Assembly: GCF_947623445.1 (NCBI RefSeq)
Contig: NC_135242.1
Span: forward strand, 5,208,001-5,272,000
Length of the DNA: 64,000 nt
Origin: Clavelina lepadiformis
Taxonomy: Eukaryota; Chordata; Ascidiacea; Aplousobranchia; Clavelinidae
Direction of reading: 5' to 3'
The position numbers were made by a program, and so were the translations under genes. The notes under the pieces were generated by a model that worked only from the letters and a program-made list of their open reading frames with translations, was not told the origin of the DNA and ran no database searches. Positions 50,976-62,767 of the stretch are shown here, one piece after another (within the stretch, counting starts at the first letter, position 1; every line of letters begins with the position of its first letter).

Positions 50976-52279
50976 ACTGTACAGCAAAAATCCAACAACA
51001 ATGGCTGTTAACCACTCGCGTTTAACTGCCATTGCATAGCTGAAAACCAAAGCAGGACACAACACCTTGACTCGCACGTTATAGATAAGCTACCAAAAAC
51101 TCAGTTGCAGTTACAGTGCCAACTTTGTTATCTGAATGAGCAAGATGTTTAGCAGTGGCTTGTCAGCGTTTCAGCTTCAATCGTTGTTTAATTTGTTTAT
51201 TTAAGCAGTTTTTACAACGGGTTGTACTGATAGGCATTTTTTCTTTCTGCCATGAAAGTGACGTCAGACTTAGACAAAGGATTTTTTCAGTCAAAGCGTT
51301 AATCCTGTTCTGCTTATCTTAATGCAAAGTTTTCTCTTTACTTCATACGATGTAAGACTTAATAATTATGACCCTGCTTTGGACAATTACAAAACAAGTT
51401 TTATGACTTTTGAACAAGCGTTGGAAAAAACAATCAAGAAAACAATGCACCTGTTTAACCAAACTTGATATTGTTATGACCGTGTACTAACAACTTTTGA
51501 TGCAGTTTATGACTTATATGATGACGACGACTTACAGAAACAATAAGCTATTTTGTGGATAACAATTAATGGGCAACTTATAAAAGATATAATAAACTTA
51601 TTAACTTGATACCCATTGGCTAAAGTACAAAGTGCATTGTAGGGGCCTTAGTTACACCACTTCCTGTATTTTTATTTGTTTTATTTAGTTATTGGTTTCT
51701 TTGTTATCTGCCAACCTGTAGGCTATAAGTAACCGTTTTCCACCTCAAAAATTAGAGCTGCTGAGGTCAAGAAAAGGATATGGAATATCTATGGAACTGG
51801 GAATATAGTTCTATAGTGGACCCTTATTTTCAGAAACTTAAGCTAACCGGAACTTATGGTTAAAAAATTCCAAAGTAAGCTGAGGAAAAATTAAGGATAA
51901 AAAGACAGGTTTGTATTAGAACTATAAGAGATATACTTGTAGTTTTAGAAAAAAAGCTACCTTAATGATTTCTAATGTTTGTAACCTATGTTTGTTGCAG
52001 TATTTCTATATCAACCAACCAACTATACCGGGTATACCAACCATTGATATCCCCTCTGGAGAGAACTATATTTTTATCGGGTTGTTGCTTTGTCACTGAA
52101 GTTTATTGCGGACTTGCAGCAAAACAACAAAAAAATTTTGATGCAGAAATTTATTAACAAAAGTCTGAACGCAATATTGTGTGAATGTCAAGTGGGTTTA
52201 TAATAATATATCATGTATGCCGTATGCACAATTTGAAAACAGAAGTCACGGCAAAGAAACAATGTCTACGCAGTTTTAA
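50976..52279. other. intergenic DNA downstream of the astacin gene
   Basis: No gene is visible. The right part is probably the 3' untranslated region of the minus-strand astacin gene, with the reverse complement of AATAAA at 52150-52155. Confidence 0.5.
52150..52155 (-). promoter_or_regulatory. candidate polyadenylation signal of the astacin gene
   Basis: TTTATT on the plus strand, so AATAAA on the minus strand, about 125 bases after the stop codon at 52280-52282. Confidence 0.5.
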
Positions 52280-53192
52280 TTATTCAAATCTGTTTAGCAT
52301 GACGGATATGTAGCCATTATTATTTTTGCAAATGAGGTCACTTGAAGAATCGCCATTTGCGTCGGCGCAGTAAAGAATGTCATCTTCTGCGTTGCAAAAT
52401 TCCGGAAAAGTTCCTTCCCAGTCAATTTTTTTGCTACCGAAATGAATCTCTCGGTTATAGAAAAGTACTTGCATTTTTCTGAAATACATTTGTAAATAAG
52501 TTATAATTGATTGTGTTAATTGTATAAAGCAAGGTGCAATGTTACAACTTTACTACCAACCATAGCCTAATAAACAAGACAATTGACAATAAACAAAGAC
52601 AAATTAGAAAACGTTCAAATACAAAAGCTTGGCAACTACTTATATTTAATAATAAACACCCGCTTTGTTTTTCATGACACAACAGATCATCGAGTCCATC
52701 GTTATTGAGATCACCAACCAAAATGTTTCTAAGCTCTTCAGTAAAAGTATCACACAATTTACTAAAATCTTGCCAGTTGATTATTGAATACTCGCCCTTT
52801 TCAACACCAAACTTAAGACGCCTGCAGACAGTTAAAATTTAACAATTTCAGTCAAGTGTAACCAACTCAAAATCCGACCATAACCGACTTTTACTTAAGT
52901 GAACTACATTCGCACATAATGCTTAGAACCAAATGAAAATCAATTATGACGAACTCGTTCAGATGTAGAAGGATAAAATCAAATATACCTTAAATTTCAA
53001 TGTTGAAAAAACAATGTTTATAAACAAATTAAAACTTTTAAGTATTTAAATTATCTTACATAAAGTTATCGTGATAATAACATAATAAATCTTCTATTCC
53101 ATCCCCGTTGAAATCTCCCGTAAATACACGACCAAAGCCACAAAACCATTCATCGGATGTCCACACAGTTCCATTAAATAAAGTTATTATTC
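52280..53192 (-). other. FG-GAP/VCBS-like C-terminal block of the astacin gene
   Basis: Three exons each contribute one unit in which a DxNxDGxxD-type loop is followed by a short hydrophobic-Cys strand (LLCY, LLCH, LICK). Such loops bind calcium in integrin-type FG-GAP blades. Only three units are present, fewer than a complete seven-blade propeller. Confidence 0.7.
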
Positions 53193-55805
53193 CTGGCAAA
53201 AGCGTATAAGCATTCAAAATTAAAATGGATTTGACAACATTCACAGAGTATACCTGTATTTAATTCAATCATATACAATTACAGGTTGGAATGTACAATT
53301 GATTTAAATCGCTCACTTCCAACTATTTCATGAAAAACAAAAAAATTATTGAAGTGGTTTAAATATCCTGTGTGTATGACACACTACCTGGCGTTACGTT
53401 ACAGCTCTGAGTGTTGCATGCTTGTCCTGACCACATAGAACCATTACAATTGCCACTATCAACAGCGCCGGAACATTCACGAAATCTGATTAATATCAAA
53501 GTCATGCTGTTACGCAGAAAAAGCCATCTTTGTTTCTGGTAAACAAGTGAAACATTGCAAAAAATTACAATTGATACTTATACCTCCATTGATATCCGTT
53601 GCCGCATGGTTTTGAACATGAATACCAATTAGACCATGTGCCCCAGGTACCATTCCCAGTTACCACAGTTGTGGTAATGCATGGAGTGGTTTGACATGCC
53701 CTTTCCTCGGCTGGTGATCCAGGACATTCAATATCTTCATCAGTTCTACTAACACACTGACGAAGACGAATCTGAATGCCACCTCCACATGTTACCGAAC
53801 AGCTACTCCATTCTTTCCATTCGCTCCACACGGCTTCAATTCAAAATTTATTTACATTACCAAACCTATTAAAATTGATTCAGTTTATTTAATTTCAAAC
53901 TATTCTGTTCGCTTTTGCATATTAAAATGTTAATATTTATACATGGTAACTGAGTTGTTGTTGAAGTGGTCGATACTTCTGTGCCACAGCCGTAATAATC
54001 ATTGATTTGTTCCACGTCGGTATTTGCAAATTTCTTTCTTTGCGATCGAACTGGTTTGTTTGTTGATTTATCAAGGATGGTTGGAAGGTTATTTGAGCTG
54101 AAAGCGTAACCACTATAGTGCATGAGAGAGCTTGTGTCATAAGCTGACCCAAGAGAATCGATATCCGCTCTTTTGTTGAAGTTATTTTCTTTTCCTGGAA
54201 GTAAATTATTAACATTTTAAACAGATAACGTTTTATAGCCAAAAGGAATGACGTTAAATTTCAAGTTCCAATACCTGGACGGATGTTTTCTTTCATTATA
54301 GTGACATACTCATCTCTATCGGGTCTAGATTGTTCATGCCAGAACCCCAAAGCATGCATAATTTCATGCTGTACAACACCGTCCCATTCGCATCCAAAAC
54401 CAATGGAGATCGGTTGCTTTCCGCCTCTACGACCAACGTATGACCTGATTAAAAGATTTTTGTAAGCATCTACGATTGACTAAGAACGGCACAAACAGTT
54501 ATTGTTATGAAAGGCATATAGGTCTACATTGTAAACTTATATGTATATATATGTATGTTGTAGACTCTACAACATCAATTATTACGCTTACCAACATCCA
54601 CCCTCAGATAAAAACTCGATATAATCTTTTTCATCGGTATGTGGTACGAAGTCAATGCAAGTTTTCTTAGAGAACTTTGAAAATGCGTTGGATATGGCTA
54701 TTCTGCCTTTTAAAGCTACAAGGTATAAACGATAAGATGTTTAAAAAAAACGATCATAAAATCTTTAAAGTGTTGCATTTACTGATGCATTTCTTAACAC
54801 TATTTTTGAAACACGTACACAAACTATTATCCATAACATAAGGAATCTTGATGCGCCCTTCAATTCTCACGTCATTCCATGCGTACTCAACCGATCCTAC
54901 TCCATGTGCGATTTCTGCATCAAGTGCGTCATAGGCCTGAAGACAGCATGTTATTGCTTATATAACTTCTTATCATATTTTCTTAGAAACCAACAAACGA
55001 TTTTTGCCGATTTTGTGTAAAGGCATTTTTATGACAAGCGAAGGAATTGTGTTGAACATAATGCGTTACTTACTAGTTTAAGATAAATTATATCTTTAGA
55101 TTCGTATTTAATGTCCTCTTCATAAAAACCGCTTGAGCGGCAGTCGCAACTAATCACACATCCAGATTTATCCGTTTCATATCCAAGAAATGAGCAGTTA
55201 TTGGAGCAATACGATGCATCAATCGGGCAATCTATATCGGCGCCTTGTACATCATCTGTGAAATAATAGTTACAACACTTTGGTTTAAGGCAAATTATAG
55301 TTTAACAATCACAAGAAGTTTTTACAAATTTCTCTAATATCGGTGCGTCATATCACATTTTACAGACATAGTTACAATATTGGTGATGGTAGTAGCAACT
55401 TTGTTTAAGGCAAACTATGGTTTAACTTGCAGTCAGTACAAAGCGTTTTGCTGTGAAAAGAAGCAAGAAACTTTTCTTACTTAAGCAGTAGTTGACGTCA
55501 ATCGGGCTCGGTGTCTTACTCCCATCTCTCTTTTCGGACATCACTGTTTCGTATAAAGCGTTGCAGACGTCTCGGTTTGGAAGTGTTTTACCTGCGTATA
55601 ACATCAGATTTTTAAACGATATCACAACCACCAGTATTTCCACAACTTATCTATGTAAGATAAGCAGTTTCTCATAATTTCTCTAATGTCGGTGCAGAAA
55701 TTATATAACCGGTGTACCTTGTTTTTAAAATCACTTACCAGTTGAGTAAGTAGAAACGTAAAGCAAAAGTACTGATAACACTACAGTTGCTCGGATGTCG
55801 GTCAT
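52280..55805 (-). CDS. secreted astacin metalloprotease with two TSP1 repeats and FG-GAP-like repeats
   Basis: Twelve minus-strand exons: 55805-55739, 55591-55481, 55255-55074, 54936-54819, 54706-54592, 54444-54275, 54194-53943, 53833-53584, 53485-53388, 53192-53060, 52821-52660, 52478-52280; 618 residues. Exon 1 is a signal peptide. Exons 2-3 give a Cys-rich segment ([17 protein letters not shown]) resembling an antistasin-type module. The catalytic domain spans about residues 120-325: TCIDF, the zinc motif [19 protein letters not shown] (H224, E225, H228, H234) and the Met-turn SLMHY (M279), all intact, so it should be an active zinc endopeptidase. A Thr-rich linker leads to two thrombospondin type-1 repeats ([34 protein letters not shown]). 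Exons 10-12 add three FG-GAP/VCBS-like units with calcium-loop cores [18 protein letters not shown] and DANGDSSSD. No clear astacin pro-domain aspartate switch was seen. The donor of exon 4 has close alternatives; the one chosen keeps phase. Confidence 0.88.
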
Positions 55806-58010
55806 CTTGCTGACAGAAATAAACTTAATAATTATACTTGTCCTGTGCACTGCTTCACTTCTGTGTAGTCTATTATTTCAAAACGATAGTCACTGAAAAC
55901 TGATTCAAGTAGTTGATGGTAGCAAGGCTTTATATAAAAACCAACAGAGTTATAAAAACTTAATCCTCACCGCAAATATGTCCTATAAATGAAGAAAGTT
56001 TACTCATCATTTTTAATTTGGGCCAAACGATTTGATAGATATAACACTTGCTATACATTTTGTTAACGTACATCCTAGTTTGCTCTCCTAATTAGAAAAG
56101 AGGGTAATTGTAACGTCATCGACATCCAGAAATAAGGTCGTTTCATGACATCAGCAAAACGACTGCGAGTCATCGCTGAAGTTATTTGAGGAAGCATAAA
56201 ATTTTATATTTACAGGTTAACCTTGAAACTGGGGAGTCTTCTGTCATTGTTCAGCACTTTTGCGTCATACTTAGACAACATTTGGTTCCAACCTGCAACA
56301 ACTGGTTTATAATATTTGTAAAAAGGAGTCTTAATAGCTGTTCAATTATCTTGCAATGATTAATCTTCTTTGATTAATTTTATTTTGCTTTATTTAAAAA
56401 AAGCTGTAGTCCATGTCTACCACTAACCGCGCATTGGTCAATCGACAGGATTGTGGTCACGTCACAGCTTGCATCCACGTAACTGGTTCAGTGCTGGCCC
56501 AACTTTTTTCAAAGTGGGTAGGCCCAGTGGCCTGACATGCAAAGTCTAGCACCACGGCACTCGAATCTTGCTGTAGTTCTACCAATTTTTAAAACGTTTC
56601 TGTGTGCAAGTTATACATCAGAGTATTGCATTGTCTAAAATTAATACTGTTTTTTAATAACAGACCTGTACATTGTTATTGAAGACATATGAGCGTTACA
56701 AAACATGACAAATATTCGCCGTATTTTGGAAGTTCATAATTGCATAATCTATGCTGATGCCTAAAGTTTTGCACAACAAATAATGAATTATGAAAATCAA
56801 CATCATATGCAGTATTACACAAGATTTGTTTCCAGATCTAACAGAAATCACTGATTATAAAGATCGTGTAAAAGTATCACCACAAGCCCTTTCATTAAAC
56901 TAAATTGCACAATTGGAAGAAATGTCGACATTCACTTTAAACTGAATGGCATTTAGTATTTTAAAATTTCAGTTGATGAAATGACATAATTATTTTTTAT
57001 AACTTTGTTTATATAGAATTTGGTTAAATAATGGAACTTTTCTCTTGCACTGTAGCCCATTTAGCAGTTATGTAGATCTATCGCGTAGATTTCTTGCTCC
57101 ACATTGAGGACCTGTTCTATAAAATCTTTTTAATTGCTCTAGTTTAGTTATAAATCATCGGTTTAATAAGTGTCTTATGATAGCGTTCTTTTTCCATCAA
57201 TTTTGTTTCAACATTTGTTTGTTTCATTCAAATACCGATACCTATAAAAAAGGTGTTGCAAAGAATTTGCATTTCGTGCGATTAAGATAAAATATGAATA
57301 CGGTTTCGTCAAACTCTTCAAAAATGGTAGGGTTCAAAAAGTAAACGATATTAGTATTCTTGCTACTATTCTGTCTTATTTCGACATCAGGTACATAATA
57401 ATCAATAACAAAGTGGCGTATTTAAAATATAACCCCCGAATGAATCAGTTAATGTTTGCTGAAAACAGATGTGTTTGACCAGGTCTACAATCGCTTTGAA
57501 ACATAATTCTAAGTTCAATAGTATTGCAGTTCAATCACTGCAATACTACACCTTCTGCCATATAGTTTATGTACGAAACATGTCTGATTCACTTGAAAAA
57601 GAAATATGATTCCTGCACAGCTGGTAACAACGGCATGTTGTATTTATTGGCTATAAAGTCGACCTGGACTCTATCTACATTGTATTGATTATAATTCGCA
57701 TTTTATATTTTGTTTTGGTTTATCAAGTTATGCTGATGTAAATGGAAATATTTTGTAATTTGCTAATTATTTATTTTTATTATTTATTTATTATTTATTA
57801 TTTATTATTTTATTATTATTTATTATTTATTTATTATTTTAATTTACTATATTTGAGGATGTTTCATGACAAAGATTATCCTGCTACAGTAATAAACATT
57901 TTGTGTTTCGCAATTGATCATTTCAAAACGTTTACATCACAATCATTAACAGAGTTATCTCAAACTATAACCACCATCAAGCAAAGTCGATATAAGGCAT
58001 CACAACGCCT
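55806..58010. other. upstream flank of the astacin gene; no gene
   Basis: The interval 55.8-56.2 kb is the likely promoter side of the astacin gene. No exon was found. A TTAT-rich low-complexity tract occupies about 57767-57840. Confidence 0.55.
57767..57840. repeat. TTAT-rich microsatellite
   Basis: Imperfect tandem TTAT and TTATT units over about 74 bp. Confidence 0.9.
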
Positions 58011-59331
58011 TTAAGACTAGAACGGCCGGAAAACAAGTTTACCTCTAACGGCCGGTGGTGTCGAAAACGACACCATCCTTAAAAATGTACTTTTTGATTT
58101 AATTTAGCGAAAAACTCAAAACTAAATACTTCCGTAATGAATTTAGGATGTATTTTGCTTGTTCAGTAGAAACAAAAACTAACATAGCTACAGCAATTCG
58201 ACCTTTGATGACGTTGCACACATTTGTAAGAAACGAAAAAAAAACAATATTTATGAGTTGAAACATAAACAATCATTATTCTGATGGTAGGTATCTTAAC
58301 AAAACGCTAACTATTGCAGAAAAAGCTCATATGTTTCCCACACACAATGTGATAAGTCTTTAGAGTTGACAGCAGGACCCATGTTGATCTATTTACGTCG
58401 TGCAGTTTTTGCATTGTGTAAGTTTCCAGTGGCCGTTACCACACACTCCGCAAGTTGACCTGCTGCAGTGACTTCAAACTGTAACTATATAATTTTCCAA
58501 TTTCTTCCGCACATTTCCTTCGCTTTCCAGATGGTCTTCTCTGCGCTGGGTTCACTTCTCTTTGAACCACCTGCTTCCGCTTCACCGCGTAAGCATCCCT
58601 CAACCCCTCCGTAAGCTGGAGTATGAAGCTTCGTCGGCCGATTTTGCTACCGAAATATTTTCTGTGCAGAATCCAGAAATTTAGCTCTACTATGTCCAGT
58701 AGTTTTGTCCAAACAGCCAAAGGTCATCGTCTACTTGCTGCATGAGTTGTGTATTTTCTCGCCGTTTGGTCGAAAACGTCCACGCCTACCTTGTTTTATT
58801 TTGGCCTACTGTACAGTTTATAGCCTAGCTCTGCTAATAGCGTATGGCATACAATCCATACGTTGCACAAAAACTGTCGTGTGCATTTTACAGTTCGCCT
58901 TCGCTGCAAAGCAAAGCGAGTTTGTATTGTGCAAATATACATGGACAAAGTACGTTTAGGATGTCATAAACTCTCCGTAAAAGCTGTATCTAAATGAGAT
59001 AAACAATCACTTGAAAAGATAAAAACTGGGCTAATCTCAAGTATATGTTAGTTGCAAGTGCAATCGTGCGAAGTAAAAAGATGTTGTAGTCTACTGAACC
59101 ACTAAAATCATCTTGGTGTCGATTTCGACACCTCGGCCGTTGAAGGTATAACAGGTTGTAAAAAATAAATCGAAAATCAAATTTCGGTAAATGTTACTTA
59201 TCCATACTCTTTCAAGAAAGTTAGGAAGCTACTGAAAATTTTATATCGTTGCAACTGCTTTTACTAAAAAAAAATATACATCAAAATTCAAAAAGTGTCG
59301 ATTTCGACACCTCGGCCGTTCTAGTGAGAAA
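58011..59331 (-). mobile_element. piggyBac-type element relic
   Basis: TTAA at 58011-58014, the piggyBac target, is followed by GACTAGAACGGCCGG. The far end, CGGCCGTTCTAGT, is its inverted match. Subterminal modules of GTGTCGA-TCGACAC next to CGGCCG occur near 58047-58074 (inverted) and as two exact 26-bp direct copies at 59116-59141 and 59295-59320. A minus-strand coding remnant lies inside. No TTAA directly abuts the right end. Confidence 0.75.
58393..58795 (-). pseudogene. piggyBac transposase C-terminal fragment (broken)
   Basis: Read on the minus strand from 58795, the frame gives VGVDVFDQTARKYTTHAASR, then an in-frame TGA at 58736-58734 where the family normally has Trp, then PLAVWTKLLDIVELN and RRSFILQLTEGLRDAY. 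This is the C-terminal part of a DDE_Tnp_1_7 (piggyBac) transposase including the last catalytic-region Asp. A further frame change near 58480-58500 leads to a Cys-rich tail (CGVCGNGHW, CKNC) like the family's zinc-binding end. The N-terminal two thirds is missing; a TAA lies just upstream. It cannot make an active enzyme. Confidence 0.8.
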
Positions 59332-60250
59332 CAAACAGAATTGGTTAACTCTTCCCAGTCCCTATGTTTTCATCTTTTTATTCAATCATGCTTTTCAGTT
59401 CAAACCTATCAACATCGACATCACATTTACAGTTTTACTTGTTGGCATGATGTAAAAAGTGATCTTTCATGGATCCGATACATTTCGCTATACCATAAGA
59501 AATATGCAATGACATAGAGCAACAATCCGCCAGATATATTAAAGCGCTTGTTTTGAATAAGCTTTTCCTTCCATCTTTTTCAAGCGTCCTTCGCAGGGTT
59601 TCAGTGTCAATCAAGCAGACAGCTAAAGCAATACAGACTTCCAGCAGCTGTACAATGCTGACCGAAGTGGACGTGCTGACCAAATGGTTTTCAATTCATT
59701 TGCCCTGTTCGCTCACTTTACGATTCAAGTGCGACATCTTGGGACCTTGCTTTAGTTGGCATGACAAAGACGCGGGAGATAATAAAATAACACAGCAGGA
59801 AATATGCAGGCAAAATTGCGTTTAGGACAATATAACTTCGTGCTACGTTGTAAAATGAGCGAACTTAACCGCAAATGGTTGTTTCACCGCAAGTGGGTCC
59901 CACAGCCCGTATAGTTAAAACAGTCGTTTGGATTAGGAGAAATGATGTGTTACTTCGAAGTGAAATTTAGACGAAAAAATAGATTTAGGTTAAGTTTAGT
60001 TCACTTTGTTTTGACTTTCAACTTAGATTAACAACATTGTTGCACGTTTTGTAAAACAATTCTTGCACAAGGTAAGACAGGGTACATCAGGTGCAAAAAA
60101 CCGGCAGTATAGCAATTTTTCAGGCATGTTTTCTGTTTATTTTACTCTATTGTGCATGGATAGGGTAATCAACACTTTCTTTGTATTCCTTTGCAAGTGA
60201 AGCAGTTGCTTTTGTATTCATTGAGATGTGTTGGATGACCACGAAATATC
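59332..60250. other. no intact gene; possible MFSD6-like exon relic
   Basis: No gene is supported. On the minus strand at about 59450-59585 a frame reading SLFKTSALIYLA, followed after a frame change by LLLYVIAYFLW, resembles the last exon of the MFSD6-like genes (LFKTSSIICLVGTLLYAIS). This is weak and is described in the findings. Confidence 0.35.
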
Positions 60251-60717
60251 ATGTCTTAGAACAGGGGGGGTGTCAAACTCAATCGCACCAGGGGTCAAGA
60301 CTCAAAACTTATTTAACGCTGCGGGCCGTAAGGACAAAACTTGATTGAACGTTTCGTGACACGAGCACATGAATTGGAACAGGCAGCGAAACAACACCGA
60401 TTTTTTGATGTTTTTGACGAGTTTTGTCAGGGCTATTTTTGATTATTCTTCTCTTACATCATTATGTTTCATTCATCTCTTTGCAAAAGCATTAAAGAAT
60501 TAACAAACAATAAAGAAAAAAGCAGCCCAGATTACAAGCGTTAGAATAAATCGGTTTATAATTCGGGATTTGTTATAATCCTGTTTCTTGCTTGAAAAAA
60601 GTAAGTTATACTGTTCAATGATATCGCGGGCCGGAAATAGTTCAATATATAAAATAGCATTGCGGGCCAAGTTTTATTTTAAGCCGGGCCGGGAGTTTGA
60701 CACGTATGTCTTAGAAC
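60251..60717. mobile_element. hAT-like element with GTGTCAAACTC ends
   Basis: The unit from about 60262 to 60705 starts CAGGGGGGGTGTCAAACTC and ends GAGTTTGACACGT, an inverted pair, and includes GCGGGCC motifs near both ends. The 12-mer ATGTCTTAGAAC flanks it at 60251-60262 and 60706-60717. That is longer than the usual 8-bp duplication, and the right terminus lacks the CCCCTG expected, so the right end was probably trimmed or misrepaired. Confidence 0.65.
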
Positions 60718-62767
60718 GTAACTCGACAAAAACTCTAACTTTATGTTTTGCAATGTGCAGAGGCAAGTAGTAACCGTTAACAGCGATAAAAAATATGGAG
60801 ATCACTATTCATGCTCGTAACAGCAAATTTATTCGCGATAGACTTTGACGAGACAAACAACAGTCGAATGTGGCGTTTGATTGAAGTCATTACCCGACAA
60901 TCGATCCAACCGTCACTCTTGTACGCGCGTAATCGGGCTGGGGCAAAAAAGAACCTTGTTTCCATCAGCCTGACCATTAATGAAAAAACAATCAACAGGC
61001 CATTACAAGTATGTGTGATGGTTTGTGTATACGTTGTAATAGCTGGTGTTTTTGAAGATTTGATTCGTTACAGTTACACAGTGTTTCACGTCAATTATTG
61101 CAATTTACTTTACTTTTGTAAGTCATTTTGGTCGGGGGGTACAAGCAAATTTTATGAAATCTCAAGGGGTAGCCTACGAATACGGAAAAAGTTTAAGAAT
61201 CACTGTACTAAAGCTTTACCCGGTAATCTCTACAACTTGTTTACTGAAAAGTGTCTGACAAATTACATTTGATAGCGATCTCTCACTCAGCTGCGTGTCA
61301 CCATGCCAAATAACTGATCCATCGCACTTTATAATGCTTTGGGACAATAGATGCGACAACAACGTTTTCGTCAAACAAACAACCGTCTCGTAAAAGTTTA
61401 CTTTCAACGCATCTGACTGCCCTATCTATTCAAACAACAACTCAGCAGTATTGAAGCTCACGCAGCAAAGATGTGCTAGAACATGCTTTGTTTATGCACT
61501 GTAAAATGAGTTTGTATTTGTAAAGGAAATCAGATAAATTTCTTTAGTTTTTCTATTCCTGGTGTTTTAATTAACTTTTAGTAGTTTTTACAATGTTCTT
61601 ACTAAGCGTTAGAGTTAGACCGTAGGGCTAAGCAGAGATATTCGGTTTGCAACAGAGTATTTGCACGGTTGTATTATAACTAAAAATGACTAGTCTAAAA
61701 AAATTTCAATCAGTTTTAAATTTCGTATTACTATAGTATACTGTACGTGAAGCGACGCGAGGATAGGAGCTTTTCTTGTGGAAAGAGGAAGTCTCAAGTA
61801 AGTTGAGAACAAGTAACTGAACTTTCAACGAGCTTCCGTTTCATTTCTTAACAAAAATAAATTTGTGGTGTTGCGTTAGGAGGATAACATTCTTATGCTT
61901 GACATTTGTTGAATTAATTTATATTTAGACTTGTTACTGTAGAACCGACGTCATTCCAACCGCATAACAAATTTTAAACAACGAAAAGTTTGTTTGATAA
62001 ATTTTCTCTGTGTTAGCCTCGGTAGCGTAGAGTCCTATAATTCTGTCTGTTTGTATTAAATCGTTCAGACGTTTATTTATTTTTCATCATAGTTTGCTTG
62101 TTATAGCCTAAAAAATCTTGTACATATGTAACGTTTCAGCGCCCTCATAAATTGAAGAACTAGAGCGAATTTAATCTGGCGCCACGCTTATTCGGCCTGG
62201 CATATCTTCGTTTTTCAGATCTGCCCTTTTCACTAAAGCAGTAAAGCACTGCTTCCCGTAGGTATATTGTAGCTTTGGCTTGATTGTAATTAGCCTATTT
62301 CAAAACTCAGTTCAGCCAAAGTTCTACAGATCTTATTCATTTTGCTGTTTTCTCAAATTTTATGTTTCTATTTTATGGTTCTGTTTGAGCTACTTGCCAA
62401 TAGAGAAAAGCGAGGATATCAATTTAAGCGAAATGCGATAGCCTATGTATATATGAAATTAGCTGATATCAGTCGGGAGATTAATGAATCTATGCAGTTA
62501 ACTAAAACATAATAAACTAAAGGAGTTTTTGGCTATCTTAAATAAAGGGGTACTAGCTAGCTGCTAAACGATGCGTTATCTAGAATTTAAAACTCTCTAA
62601 ATGATAATGCCAAACAAACAACGTTTTTGAAACTTGCAAATTTGTATCATTTCACACAGACTTGTTTGATTTTTGCAGTTTAGCAAATGAAAGTTTTGTT
62701 GTTGTAAAATACTTATGGTGAAAATAGATATGTAACTACGTTTGTCTTATTCGAAGATCTGACTGAA
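60718..62767. other. intergenic DNA upstream of MFSD6-like copy 3
   Basis: A 153-codon ATG frame at 60811-61272 (plus) has no recognisable domain and is listed only as a possibility in the rejected items. The rest shows no coding signal. The last few hundred bases are the probable promoter side of the MFSD6-like gene at 62768. Confidence 0.45.

Noticed and set aside
56490..56560. CAGTGCTGGCCCAAC, hAT-like terminus
   Set aside because: No matching inverted end was found nearby.
60811..61272. 153-codon ATG open frame, plus strand
   Set aside because: No recognisable domain, no splice partners, overlaps other frames on the minus strand, and composition is like the neighbouring non-coding DNA. 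Could be a species-specific gene but cannot be supported.
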